Shown: piece by piece, positions 53,055 through 64,000 of the stretch | How positions within the stretch are numbered: position 1 is the first letter of the stretch | Layout of the letters: the number at the start of each line of letters is the position of its first letter | Source: Rhodocollybia butyracea | Taxonomy: Eukaryota > Basidiomycota > Agaricomycetes > Agaricales > Omphalotaceae | NCBI GenBank assembly: GCA_015501585.1 | Contig: JADNRY010000013.1 | Location: 1-64,000, forward strand | DNA length: 64,000 nucleotides | Reading direction: 5' to 3' | The notes under the pieces: model-generated | Databases searched by the model: none | Told to the model about the DNA's origin: nothing | What the model saw: the letters and a program-made list of their open reading frames with translations, nothing else | Made by a program: the position numbers and the translations under genes

Positions 53055-56000
53055 ATGAACTGTTATAGGGCTTCCGCTAGTCTCGGTGTATTACCCTTCT
53101 TCAAAGAATCAACAATTGACCTAGGCAAGATAGTCAACTATTGTTCAAGATTGCCTACACCCATTGTTTTACTTACTCGCCCCAACTCTGACACCAACTC
53201 TGACTCTGACCTCATCTCATCCTTCCAGAAAATGTCTACCTCTTCCAAACTGAAATCCAATTGGGCTGAACTTGTAATTCCTGCCAATGAATGCTCAGCT
53301 CCTCCTTGCATTACTGCTGGCAAAATTACACCCGAATTACTTTGTGATTTCGAATGATTGGCTGAGAGCCATTTTCTACACAAGTCTGTTGCACCTGCCA
53401 AGCAAGTGACCTGCCTCTGGGGTTGCTTTGCTGATCCTCGCATTGATAGTTGGCTTGAGGCCAACAAAGTTTCACTTCGCAAACTCACCTTTGAAGAGTT
53501 TATGGTGAAGCTCCGGGATAATCCTATTGTCCTTGAACGTGATTGGTTTGAATCCTCCCACAAGAAACTCCGGGCCTGTCGCCTCAATGTTGAGTCGAAC
53601 CCCCCTCAGTCCATCTTCAACTTCTCGAACAAGATCATCTCCCATGCCAACTTGCTCCTGAACACTCCCCGTGAACAGTCTGACGAGAATCTCTGTGAGA
53701 TTCTGGAGAATGGTATTGACTCTGACCTCGGCGCATGTCTCATTAAAGCCCGTTAAGCTCATGTGAAACTCAAGGTCTCACACCCTCTCTTCTCTACCAA
53801 CTTCACTATCTTTAGTTCCAAACTTGGTTTGCTGGATGAAGACCGTAATGCTGAAAACTGTCACATCATGGACATTGCCCAGTGTATCGCCAGAAACTAA
53901 CCCGGCCTCCCGTGCCTCGACTCCACTCTCCACTTCAGCTGGAGGTAACCGCCCCAAACGTTTGGGCAAACCCTCTGTTAATGGTAACTCTACTCCTTTG
54001 AACAAGTATCCGCCCAAGCTTACCAACAATGAGCGCGCCTTGTTGGACAACAACTCCGGTTGCAGAAAGTGCCACCAGTTCTTTGTCGAGTGCCGCACCT
54101 ACTCTGATTCTCATGAATTCCCTGCACCTACCAGCGAGAACTATCACGAATTGACTCAGGCCAATGTCGATGCTGCTCGTCGCCGCAAGGGCAAGTCCAA
54201 GTCTTCAGTTGCCGCTGTCATCAACTCTTCCAATGTAGTTTCTGCTGTCCTTGAGGGAACGGACTCTGAAGACAAGATCTCTGTGAGTCCTGCCCCCTAT
54301 AAACTCCCTCATTTCCGATGGCGCTGCCATGTCTCAGGCCCACGTTCAGAATTTCCACTGACTGTACGCCCTCTCTTAGATGATGGTGCACATCTCGCGT
54401 TGATACATCCTGACTTGGTTGATTGCCTCGGATTGAAATGTATGAAACTAGACAAACCAGAACCTGTATCCTCAGCCTTTTCTTCTAAAGACTCTTCTCT
54501 CATGGAATTTGTATCTTTTAAATTGTCCTCCCTCAATGGTTCCTTCACTTCTCATTTGGTTCCCTTTCTTGTTGCTCCTTCACTTTGTACTCAAATCATA
54601 TTGGGACTCCCTTGGCTCTCACATAACAAGCTTGTTATTGACTATTCCACTCACACCTGTACCCATAGGCCCTCAGGCTATGATCTTTTAAACCCTGTTG
54701 TACCTTCACGTGCTCACATTTTTGAGAGCAAGAATAAAACCACTTTGAAAACTGACTTGAAAAAGATGGATAACCGTGCTCGAGAAGTGCGGCAGGTCCT
54801 CATCCATGAATTGAAATCTGTCTGTGCTATGATCCGACTGACTTTCCCTCCTGAACGCGTAAAGGTTGACATGTTGGCAGCCGTAAAGGAATGCATTGAA
54901 GGTATAGCCTTATTGGAAAAGCTTCGTGTCCATGAAGAAAAGCTTAAGGATAAGTATAGGCCTATTTTTGAACCCATCCCACATGTTGAAGACCTCCCAT
55001 CCTCTGTCACTGCTAAGATTCAAATCATCAATGCGACTAAAACTATAGCTGCCTGTTCCTACCGCTGTCCTAAGAAATTCTGAGACTCCTGGAAAACACT
55101 GATCCAGTCACACTTGGACAGCGGGAAGATCCGTCCTTCTGACTCAAGCTTTGCTTCTCCCTCTTTTATAATTCCCAAGGCGGATCCAAAAGCTCTTCCT
55201 CGGTGGGTTAATGATTTCCGTGCCTTAAATGCTAACTCTGTTACTGACTGCCACCCACTGCCTCAAATTGATGACATTCTTTCGGACTGTGTGAAAGGTA
55301 AGATCTGGGGAAAAATTGACATGACCGACTCCTTCTTTCAGACCCAAATGGATGACAATTCTATCAAGTATACTGCTGTGACTACACCGTTTGGCTTGTA
55401 CAAGTGGACTGTTATGCCACAGGGTTTAAAGAATGCTCCTTCTATACACCAACATCGCGTAACTTTGGCACTCAGACACCTCATTGGTAACATTTGCCAT
55501 GTCTATGTGGACAACATTATTATATGGTCTAACTCCATGGACGAGCACAAATGTAATGTCGAACTTGTTTTAATGGTGCTGAAGGTGGCAAAACTCTATT
55601 GCAATCTGGAAAAAGTGTACCCTGTTTACCTTCTCCATTGGCTTTCTAGGACACACCATCTCTCAAGAAGGCATCTCAGCTGACGACAAGAAGTGTGAGA
55701 CTATCTTAAACTGGTCTACCCCTCATACCATAAAACAACTTTGTGCTTTCTTGGGCCTCACTCAATATATTGCAGCTTTCCTACCTTGTCTTGCTGAACA
55801 AACAGCTATTCTTACTCCACTTACAAACAACAGTATCGACAAAGATAACCTCCCATGGACCGCAGAACATGACCTTGCTTTCAACAAGATTAAGGAGATT
55901 GTCTGTAGTCAGGAGTGTTTAACGGTTATAGATCATGACCTACTCAGTGAAGGCTACCAAATTTTCGTCACCACCAATGCCAGTGATAAGTGCACGGGCG

Positions 56001-57971
56001 CTGTCCTTAGTTTTGGTAAAACTTGGGAATCTGCGCATCCAGTTTCTTTCAACTCTTGTACATTTAAAGGCCCCAAACTCAACTACCCAGTACATGAGAA
56101 GGAGATGCTTGCTATTGTCCGTGCTCTGAAGAAATGGTGCATTGACCTCCTTGGATGTCCTTTCACAATCATTACTGACCACCGTACACTCGAAAATTTC
56201 CATAAACAAAAAGACCTCTCTCGTCGACAAGCTCACTGGATGGAATTCTTTTCTCAATTTGACTGTTCCATTGTCTACGTTGCCGGCAAAGACAACTCTG
56301 TAGCTGATGCCCTCTCTAGAGTTGAGGACTCTGAAGAAGCCATTAACAATGCCCGCCATCCTTATGCTTACTGTGCCGACAACAATGACGCCAGTGACAG
56401 TCTCCCAATTCTTCTCATTCACGACTCTTTGCCATGGTCCACCGCACACCTTCTTGCCTCTGTCGTTCCCTCATCCGACTCTTCTCTACCTATTGCCACC
56501 ACACTGGAAATCTCAGCCAATGTTTCCCTGTTACAACAAATCCGGGAAGGTTATGCCTTGGATCCATGGTGCAGTAGCCTTGACGCTGTATCTTCTGGAA
56601 TGCCCCTTCTACGCTTTGATGAACACTCTGGGCTTTGGTATGTAGGAGACCATCTCATTATTCCATGTCATGGCACCATCCGCGAGGACCTTTACCACCT
56701 AGCCCATGACAGCCTTGGCCATTTTGGGTTTGATAAGTCTTATGCTTCGCTCAGGGATGAGTTTTACTGGCCAAACATGTGTCGTGACCTGGAAAAAGCT
56801 TACATCCCTGGTTGTGACAATTGTCAACGTAACAAGGGTTCTACTCAGAAGAAAGTGGGCCCACTTCACCATCTACCTGTGCCAGAACAACATTTCTCTT
56901 CAGTTTCCATGGACTTCATAGGTCCTTGTCCAGAAGACAACGGGTTTAATTGTATTCTCACTATAACTGACTGTTTAGGTGCTGACATCTGTATCATTCC
57001 TTGCCATACTGATCCTACTGCCCCTCAGTGTGCCCAGCTCTTCTTCAACCACTGGTACTGCGAGAATGGCCTCCCCCACGACATAGTCTCTGACAGGGAT
57101 CACCTCTTCATTTCCAAATTCTGGTCTGCTCTCACTAAACTTTCCGGTGTCCGTCTCAAGATGTCAACCTCTTACCACCCCCAGACCGATGGATCCAGTG
57201 AGCATTCAAATGCTGTGCTATCATGTCAAATGAAACCAGAAAGGCTGGTCAAGAGCACTATCACATATCCGCTTTGAAATAATGAATACTGTTAATGATT
57301 CGACTGGTTTTTCGGGATTTCAGCTATGTTCTGGTTTTTCTCCCCGCATTGTTCCTCCTCTCCTTGCAGATCCCGTTCCTTCCTCCCCCTCTCCCGTATA
57401 TGATGCTCATGCACTTATCAAACAGCTTGAAACTGATGTATTAGAAGCTCGTGACTCTCTGCTCACTGCGAAGATTGATCAATCTCATTTTGTTAACTGA
57501 CATCGTCATGACAAAATCTTCTATGCAGTTGGTGACAAAGTCATATTAATGACTAGACACCAAAAGAATGAGTACAAGTGCAAGGGAGAAAAATGTGCCA
57601 CTAAGTTCTTTCCTTGCTTTGATGGTCCGTACACTATCACTGACATTCATCCTGATTTTTCTACATACACTCTCAACCTACCTTCACACTTGAACATCTT
57701 CCCGACCTTCCATGTCGATGAGTTGAAGCCATACATGTCCAACAACTCTACTCTGTTTCCACAACGCTCCCTACCCCAGCCTGGCCCTATAGTTACCAAT
57801 GAAGGCATCGCTGAATGGGAGATCGACCGTATTGTTGATGAACATGTGCGCGGGCGCGGCAAACAGTATCTCGTCCGTTGGAAAGGTTATGGTCAAGACT
57901 CCGACTCTTGGCTTCCGGGCCGTGAATTGCAAGACTGCAAAGCGTTAGATCTGTGGGAGGGTATCCACTAG
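53055..57971 (+). pseudogene. Gypsy Gag-Pol, interrupted by stops and frameshifts
   Basis: Gag runs across 53055-53756 with a stop at 53355-53357. A Gag-protease part follows at 53824-55083, with a Cys/His knuckle (CRKCHQFFVEC), a protease-like LLDDGAHLALIHPDL where DTGA is usual, and ILGLPWL. Reverse transcriptase (55114-55683: IPKADPKALPRWVNDFR, KIDMTDSFFQT) has YVDN at its active site instead of YVDD. RNase H and integrase (55751-57277) keep TTNASDKCTGAVL, ITDHRTLENF, HDSLGHFG and VSMDFIGPC. The chromodomain ends the coding part (57549-57971: EWEIDRIVDEH, YLVRWKGYGQDSDSWL). Breaks near 55081, 55615, 57277 and 57500 show long inactivity. Confidence 0.88.
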
Positions 57972-58184
57972 GTTGAGGTCTGGTCTCTTCTCTTTCTCTG
58001 TTTATCAGGTGGCCACAAGGGGGTTGGCCGTGGTTATACCTTATTTATTTATCTCCCCCTGTTGCTGGTTGGGTTGTTTTTCCCTTTTTCTTCAAATTTC
58101 TCTTGCTCTTACTCTCTTCCATGCTCTTTTCATCTCTTTTATTCTCCTCCTTACTCCCTATGCTTGTTCTAGAGACGGGGTGAG

Positions 58185-58430
58185 TGTAAGCACGCTACAC
58201 GTGTTACCACATCTCACCGCCCCTGTGTTCGCGATATTATGCCTTGTTTGGTCTCGACTACTATAAATACATAATCTACAGTAGTCAATCCTCTCTCTCT
58301 CTTCCGTACTTCCATCTCTTTGATAGCTATCTCTCAAATACAACACTCTGTGCCTGTTTACTCCGACTGATAAGTAAGTTATCTGTCCTTGTCCCTTTTA
58401 GATTAGTGTTGCCTGTATAACAGGCTTCCA
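58185..58430 (+). repeat. 3' LTR of the degenerate Gypsy element
   Basis: 246 bp; pairs with 50575-50819. It is followed directly by the second half of the minisatellite. Confidence 0.9.
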
Positions 58431-58690
58431 CCTGGCTGCTCTGGCATCTGTTGTAGGTAAACCAACTATTCTCACAATTTTCTACACCTACTAAGTACAC
58501 TGACTATCCTCACTGCTGTAGTATCTGTTGTAGGTAGGCTGACTGTTCTCACGACTTTCCATGCCTACAAAATGCACTGACTGTCCTCACTGCCTTAGCA
58601 TCCATTGTAGGTATGCTGACCATTCTAACAACTTTCCATGCCTACTCAGTGCGCTTACTATCCTCACCGCTGTAGTGTCTGTTGTAGGTA
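58431..58690. repeat. right part of the 77-bp minisatellite, about 3.5 units
   Basis: Two complete 77-bp units (about 58498-58574 and 58575-58651) and partial units at either side, each with cactgac, ctcactgc, ctgttgtaggta and ctttccatgcctac. Units differ by 10-20%. Confidence 0.85.
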
Positions 58691-59200
58691 GGCTGTGTGT
58701 ACAGTTGGTGTACAGTGAGCTTGCAGAGTTGGTATACGAGGTCAGTGCACAAAGTAAGCTGGGGATACAAGAAATAGTCGGTGAGAGGGGTTTGCACAGA
58801 GATAGTGTGCATGGGGAGCATATGAGATCAGTGCAAAGAGTAACTTCAGGGGCATATACAAGAGATAGTCAGTGAGCACAGTGAGCACATAGTGTTGGTA
58901 TAAGAGGTCAGTGCATGGAGTAAGCAGGGGGGGATACAAGAGATAGTCAGTGAGGAAAGTTTCTGCAGATAGTACTTAGTGTGCACAGTGAGCATGTAGT
59001 GTTGGTATACAGGGTCAGTGCATGGGGTAGGCTGGGGGAAATACAAGAAATAGTCAGCGAACAGAGTTTGGGTGAAGTTTTAGTGTGCGTGGAGAGCATG
59101 GGGAGTTGGCATATGAGCTCAGTGTCAGGCTAAGCTGGATTTCAGGCAAAGAGGAGGTAGGGAGTCAGTCTACCTAGTCAGTGTGTAGAGTAAGGCAGGG
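58691..59200. repeat. second diverged tandem repeat, about 5 units
   Basis: A unit of roughly 85-110 bp built around gttggtata, ggtcagtgca and tacaagagatagtcagtgag recurs starting near 58727, 58820, 58893, 59001 and 59105. It is unrelated in sequence to the neighbouring 77-bp array. ORFs through it are by-products of the repetition. Confidence 0.75.
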
Positions 59201-59912
59201 GAAGGGTAGTTCAAATAAAATCAACTCAGTGCACGGAGTCTGCTAGCCGCCTGAGTGGAAAGACAAAGCAAAATAAAAGTGGTCAGTAGTGCCCACTGCC
59301 ATTGAGCAATGATGGTCTAACCTGGTCTAACATTGGCAGGAGCCATTTGAGGCGGTCTGGCGTATGAAGCTGGGAAGGTTGTATTCTCAGGTGGATAGCT
59401 TTTATTACTGGATGGGATGTACTTACTTACTGAACGTTAAATAATGGATTTTGGCACAGGGAGGGACTATGTAATTTATGAAATGTCAGCCAGAGAATAT
59501 GACCAATCGATATTACAAGCAGTGTGAGTCATACGGGGGATTGGGAGGGGGATTCCCCCGGCCGCAGTCGTATCATCTTTCTGACCAGGCTGGATGGTTT
59601 CTTATCAGTTTGACGAACTTACTGTACAACTCCGTTCATTATTGTTGTATCAAAATCAATTACAAATTAGTCTACAGCGGACGGGGACAAGGGCGAAAAT
59701 GGGGAACGATAAGGGAATGTGGGTACAGATTAGCGAAGTGGAAAAGATTAGCAAAGTAAAAATTGTAAAGGAAACACGAAACGAGCATGACACGAGGGGA
59801 AGAAAGGCGGAGGAGAAAAGCTCGGAGATAGTAAGGACAGGAGTAGTACATAAGGAGAAAAAGGAGATCGAGAAATACTGTATGCAGTATTCTCGTAAAT
59901 GACTTTGCTGAT
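59201..59912. other. intergenic, no gene supported
   Basis: This marks the end of the repeat island. The last few hundred bases should hold the 3' UTR of the membrane protein gene ending at 59913. Plus-strand ORFs at 59478-59902 have no recognisable features. Confidence 0.4.
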
Positions 59913-60781
59913 TTATGCTCTTTTCCGATACATCGGGGGCAATGGCATTGGATGATGCTGGCTGTGAGTAGAATTTCCAGGGATGGATGATAGTTTAGTA
60001 TGAGTGGTGGTATTACTTGGTCCCAATGCGAAGAAAGGTTCGATATCAACTGTCGGTAATTTACTGCACCGACTCCAGCGCCTGCAGAAAAATACTACTG
60101 CGAATGTCGCAGTAGCCAAAGCAACTAAGCCCCCCAGCAAGCCTCCTAAGAGTGGCCCCAAAGGAGTTTGAGATCCGACAGAAGACGTACTCTGCTGCGT
60201 TATTGAAGGTGTTGTTACAGTAGAAATCGCCAAAACCTTTGTAATCGCATCTCCCGTCACTGTCGTCGTCGCAGTCATTCCGTCATCAAGAACCTCCTCT
60301 TCGATACACTCGCCGCTAACGGCAGCTGTGACAAAACATCGAATTTCTCCACCGAGTTGAGCAGCACCGCCGGCAGTGGGTGTTGTGAAGTACGAGTAGG
60401 CGTAACCGGAGGCTGAGACAGCGATGGTATCTGTGGATAGAGTTAAGGGTCAAAGGAAATGAACAAGGTAAAAATAACCAGCTAACCGCTCCCAGTTTCC
60501 GTAGCTATCGTCAGCACAGTCGATCCACTAACTGTCTCAAGATCCGACGTGGTGACCACATTTTCTAGTATGAAAGTCGTCACTGAGCCATCGCTTGATG
60601 TACCGATAGGCTGGACCCATTCTGTGCCGTCGACAAATGTGGGATTTACACCAGAAATAACGGGTTCGATAGCGAAAATGGTTACACTGGATGCTCGTGG
60701 CAGCAGTTGTGGGTGGCCAGCGACGAACTCTGTAATATAGTCAAAGAATCGGCCCGGTAAAGCGGGAAAAAGACGCACCAA
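59913..60781 (-). CDS. single-pass membrane protein with Ser/Thr-rich ectodomain; 5' end uncertain
   Basis: At least two exons are seen. The upstream one (ending near 60487) reads AGHPQLLPRASSVTIFAIEP and TSDLETVSGSTVLTIATETG. An intron with donor GTTAGC and acceptor CCACAG lies at about 60430-60486. The second exon continues with DTIAVSASGYAYSYF, a Cys pair (RCFVTAAVSGEC), a Thr/Ser-rich stalk, a membrane helix (GPLLGGLLGGLVALATATFAVVFF) with a basic stop-transfer (CRRWSRC) and a short cytoplasmic tail ending RKRA. The start is not clear: the frame opens without ATG at 60781, so a further 5' exon, perhaps from an ATG near 60898, is likely. A paralogue lies at 63215. Such architecture recalls fungal cell-wall sensors, but I cannot assign a family. 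Confidence 0.65.
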
Positions 60782-60899
60782 AAAATGGAACTAGAGGAAA
60801 AAGTATAAAAATCAGCACCATACTTTCTCTCCAAGAAAGGAGAAGTTAGGGAAAAGGAAGGAAAACAAATCGAAAGATAAATTTCTGTTCGACATGTTT

Positions 60900-61013
60900 T
60901 GTACCGCCATTCTGCAGGGAGGGATCGAGGCGAACTATAGCTTGTATAGGCGAGTTGAGATATCATTGGATAAGTGTATTCAAGCGCCCGTGAAATTGTT
61001 TCTTCTTCTTACA
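60900..61013. promoter_or_regulatory. short divergent promoter region
   Basis: Only about 110-230 bp separate the 5' ends of the minus-strand membrane-protein gene and the plus-strand WD-repeat gene, so they must share a bidirectional promoter region. I see no clear TATA element. Confidence 0.4.
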
Positions 61014-62718
61014 ATGGATGATCTTTCTACTGCCTGGAAACCACCACAATACAACATCTCATGCTCTCCATCTTTGGATGAAGTCTTCTCCCTAACGCAA
61101 GACCCTAATTTCCCGGAGAATTTTGCTCGTATAACCAAATGGTAAGCTCGACTTTATATCCATTGTGATGGCACTCAAGGTACCGAGTAGTTGATAATAG
61201 ATACACAGGTCTCCGGACGGCTCAGTTCATCTTTCCCAGTGCGAAAATAGGTCGTTTCAACTGGGAGCGTTGTACGTGATGTGATATCTTCACGAAAAGC
61301 GAACTCTAACTCAATCGTAGCAATACTGATGAATCTGAGATAGAACCGCGTATCCGTGAATTTCGCCAGCCCGCACCTATTGTCGACTATGCGTGGTATC
61401 CGACCGCGAGCCCAAGGGATCCGGCCAGCTTCTGCTTTGTTGCATCTGTTCGCGAGTGTCCAGTGAAGCTACTTGACGCTTCGGATGGACGTGTGCGTCC
61501 TCTTATTTTTTCCAATCCTTCCCGAACTAATAATGGTTATGTTTATAAGCTCAGAGCTTCTTACCCTATTATCGACCATCGGGAACGTTTCATAGCACCA
61601 CAAAGTCTTGCTTTCAATCTTTCTGCTCAAAAGTCTGTCTCATTCTTGGGACTTCGAATCTATTGCATCTAACTACGACAATCAGACTATACTGCGGTTT
61701 CGAAGATGCTATCGAAGTTTTCGACGTCGCTGCACCCGGAGAAGGTATACGGTTGCCTACTACTCCAAATAAAAGTAGTAAAGATGGTTTGAAGGGTTCG
61801 TTTTTTATCTGTCGTTTCCGAGGTCATGGTATCAATATGGGTTCACTCTAGGTATCATCTCCGCCATGGCCTTTTCTCCATCTTACGATTCTGATGTTTT
61901 TGCGGCCGGATCTCTGAACGCCAGTCGAGCGAATATTGCTCTTTTCAGTGAATCGCAGGGACAAGTGCCGTTGATGTTTCTGGATGGAGGACTAAAGGCG
62001 GGAGTCATGCAGGTATGTGTAGATTCTTTCTCGCATCTATCAACGCTCATCAACGCGTCACTTAGCTTCAATTCAACCCCATGCAACCACACCTGCTCTA
62101 TGCGTCATTCCGACGAGATATGCGTATTTTTTGTTGGGATCTCCGTTACAACGTTGATCAACCATCCAAAATTTTCGGTCCTATGGTTTCAACAGCACAG
62201 GCTGTTTTCAAAGAGCCGACTAACCAGAAACACAGATTTGACATCGATATCAGTGGGAGTTACCTTTCTGTTGGACGGCAGGTTCGTATCTTATTGGTGG
62301 TTTACTTCCCTTTCTAACGTTTAACAGGATGGAACGATACTGATATACGACCTCAATGAAGGACATTCTTCCGAGTTGCTCGATGCAGACCACGATACCC
62401 CGTTAACAATCGCTCCTGGTTTGAGCTTCCCCGCACACCAAGGTGATTTTCCTTCCGTTCCCTCTCTCTGTTCTTCACCCTAACGATTCCTTTCGAGATT
62501 CCGTCGGAAGTGTTGCTTTTCATCCTACCTCGGCTCGCCTATTATCGAGTTCCGGATCTCGAAATTTCGATTTCACTGACTCTGACTCGGATTCAGATCT
62601 CGAGGAGGGAAATGATTCTGGCGATGCGGAGACTTGTGCTGATACCCGAGTTGTATTGCTGCGGAGCAAGCGACAGCCCAAAGTTCAAGATGCTTCGTTG
62701 AAGCTATGGAAATTTTAA
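61014..62718 (+). CDS. WRAP53: WRAP53/TCAB1-type WD-repeat protein
   Basis: TCAB1 (WRAP53; distant yeast relative Swt21) binds CAB-box small Cajal-body RNAs and telomerase RNA. ATG 61014 opens MDDLSTAWKPP. About nine exons join in frame with short introns, the first three exons being 61014-61141, 61209-61271 and 61321-61492. Blade motifs occur in the order known for TCAB1: WSPDGSVHL, IVDYAWYPTASPRDPASFCFVAS, a CPVKLLDASDGRLRASY stretch, SLAFN and LYCGFEDAIEVFD, GIISAMAFSP, LLYASFRRDMRIFCWDLR, FDIDISGSYLSVGRQDGTI, SVGSVAFHPTSARLLSSSGSR, an acidic insert and the final LKLWKF. The order, spacing and CWDLR motif fit TCAB1 better than generic WD40 proteins. Stop TAA is at 62716-62718. Confidence 0.8.
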
Positions 62719-63214
62719 CCAGTGCAGCATGTACTTATTCGGGTCCACATTGTATACTTTTTTTCTTATTCGAACTGCTAATCCTGTCTGAGCCGTCTTC
62801 TCGGGCATCATATCGAGCACAATAAAATCAATTGAAGCGCTGAGTCCTATTCAACTCGACTAGAAATGGAGGAAGAATATTTACTTGAGCCTCTGGGTTT
62901 CAAGATTATGCGATTGTGCGAGTTAAAGTTAGAAGTTCTTGTATCGATGTATGTATTATTCATTCCTGCGATATACAAAGCGATGAATAGGCAGTAAAGA
63001 CAGCTCTCAATGAGATGGTTGCAGTAAAAGTGGTTGAACGTCCGACGACTGCATAAATAGAGTGCGACATCACGATGGCAAGATGACAAGAAAGAATCCG
63101 ATGCAGGAGTCAAAGAAGGTACCGAGGACACTCGGGGAGAGGAGAACAAGGCATAGGATATGCAATTGTGATATAGCCACAGACATCGGTTAGCAATGAT
63201 TTGGCCGATTATGT
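62719..63214. other. convergent intergenic spacer
   Basis: It lies between the ends of the WD-repeat gene and the membrane-protein gene, so it holds both 3' UTRs. An aataaaat near 62820 could serve as poly(A) signal. No gene seen. Confidence 0.45.
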
Positions 63215-64000
63215 TCATTCCCGATCCACGAAGGAAAGCTGGTCATATGATGGGGGTAATGTCCCTGACACAGAGTTTGCCTGGTGGGGATACTCTTCCA
63301 GCTGATTATACGAGTTTTCCTGTGGAGGAGACTGCTCCAGCTGATGACCTATAGCCACATGCACAACCTCGACATTTTCCTGGCTACGAGAAGTTTTCTG
63401 GGGAATGGGACTCGGAGGTGCAACGCCAGTAGGAAGGGTGACTTTCGTGATGTTCCTATTACTGGTCCCCGATGCGGTGAAGGGCTCGATGGCAGACTCG
63501 ACTGCCAATGGTCTGTTAGAATAGTCTAAAATTTTTCTGCGTCGACTCTTGATGAAATTTACTGCTGCGAGTATCACACCAACTAAGGCAGTCAATCCAC
63601 CCAGCAAACCTCCTAGCAAAGGCCCTAGAATATTGTTCCGAGATTTTTCAGAGGCAGTAGGGATGGCAGTAGGGGTACCCGATTCGATGATGGTTAGATC
63701 GGTCGCTGTCTTGGTAAAAATCGGCAAGAGCGCAGTGACTGGTAAAACGAAGGGAACTGGATGCCCCGTAAGAGTCATCGTCGAAGTCGTTCCGTCATCA
63801 GCAACCTGCACTCGATCACATTCGCCACTGGAAGACGCTGTGAAAAAACAATGTTGGCCTCCAGAGAGTACAGTACCAGTGACAGTTGAAAAGAAGTTGT
63901 CTAGTTCCCAACCGGAAGCTGAGACGGCAACGGTGTCTGTGGACAGAGTTGAGGGTAAAAGGAAACAAGCAAGATGAAAACAAAAGCTAATCAATAATAG
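63215..64000 (-). CDS. single-pass membrane protein, paralogue of the 59.9-kb gene, cut by the window end
   Basis: The visible coding exon runs from about 63940 down to TGA 63217-63215. Bases to its right up to 64000 are an intron ending CTGTCCACAG, in the same place as the intron of the paralogue. The protein begins DTVAVSASGWELDNFFS, has the Cys pair (HCFFTASSSGEC), a Thr-rich stalk, a membrane helix with the shared GPLLGGLLGGLTALVG, basic residues SRRRK and a longer cytoplasmic tail rich in Gln, Pro and Ser ending SYDQLSFVDRE. The two paralogues share intron position, Cys spacing and helix but differ in the tail. N-terminal exons lie outside the window. Confidence 0.7.
   Translation of the reverse strand, partial: LLLISFCFHLACFLLPSTLSTDTVAVSASGWELDNFFSTVTGTVLSGGQHCFFTASSSGECDRVQVADDGTTSTMTLTGHPVPFVLPVTALLPIFTKTATDLTIIESGTPTAIPTASEKSRNNILGPLLGGLLGGLTALVGVILAAVNFIKSRRRKILDYSNRPLAVESAIEPFTASGTSNRNITKVTLPTGVAPPSPIPQKTSRSQENVEVVHVAIGHQLEQSPPQENSYNQLEEYPHQANSVSGTLPPSYDQLSFVDRE

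Larger units (their letters stand above)
50575..58430 (+). mobile_element. degenerate Ty3/Gypsy chromovirus with nested TA element
   Basis: LTRs at 50575-50819 (245 bp) and 58185-58430 (246 bp) start TGTAAGCACGCTACA and end CAGGCTTCCA. Flanks ACTGG and CCTGG are a near-perfect target-site duplication. Transcription is rightward. A 1.84-kb TA-flanked element occupies 50907-52743. All coding domains are recognisable but several stops and frameshifts make it inactive. Confidence 0.92.

Noticed and set aside
58431..59200. Regularly spaced repeats resembling a CRISPR array
   Set aside because: Whole units repeat with gradual divergence and there are no conserved repeats separated by unique spacers; it is minisatellite DNA in a eukaryotic setting.
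63215..63994. The open frame extending to 63994 as a complete protein with a signal peptide
   Set aside because: The apparent N-terminus (hydrophobic CFHLACFLL) is an intron ending in CCACAG at the same place as in the paralogue, so the true N-terminus is outside the window.

Overview
The window reads as nuclear DNA of a filamentous basidiomycete, most likely an agaricomycete. The evidence is intron-dense genes with 50-60 nt GT-AG introns, families of seven-helix membrane proteins, a HET-domain gene, a DUF3435 tyrosine recombinase with C-terminal zinc fingers, and several Ty1/Copia and Ty3/Gypsy (chromovirus) retrotransposons. There is no bacterial-style operon organisation. I cannot name a species.

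Left third (1-25 kb), mostly genic. An LTR remnant opens the window. An intron-containing tRNA-Ser(GCU) follows at 794-893 (minus). A multi-exon DUF3435 recombinase (1007-4585, minus) comes next, with decayed tRNA-Ser pieces on both sides and a hairpin-bearing tandem repeat at its 5' end. Then come a secreted type-B carboxylesterase (5561-7660, minus), a small secreted protein (8077-8748, minus), a seven-helix membrane protein (10934-12319, minus) and a four-to-five-helix membrane protein (14430-15097, plus) with a broken upstream paralogue near 9.9-10.3 kb. A young Copia element (15119-20303, identical 404-bp LTRs, TSD CCTCT) sits just 3' of that gene. A second seven-helix gene follows (21463-22844, plus).

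Middle (25-59 kb), a repeat island. It holds a 524-bp TIR element, a Copia element (28092-35143, 299-bp LTRs, TSD GACTC) split by a 1.84-kb TA-flanked element, and a HET-domain pseudogene cut by a 657-bp hAT-like MITE. The pseudogene ends abruptly in a 10.6-kb Gypsy chromovirus (39835-50459). A degenerate second Gypsy (50575-58430) carries another copy of the 1.84-kb TA element and lies inside a 77-bp minisatellite. The 10.6-kb Gypsy is the most unusual object here. Throughout its coding and non-coding DNA it is packed with perfect short inverted repeats (stems 5-10 bp, loops about 1-8 nt) roughly every 30-40 bp, and it carries two extra ORFs beyond pol.

Right end (59.9-64 kb), genic again. 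Two paralogous single-pass membrane proteins of mucin-like composition (both minus) flank a WD-repeat gene (61014-62718, plus) that I recognise as a WRAP53/TCAB1 homologue (scaRNA and telomerase RNA biogenesis). The last gene runs off the window.

Exon boundaries were read by eye from splice consensus and frame continuity. LTR, TSD and nested-insertion boundaries are firmer because copies or reading frames confirm them.
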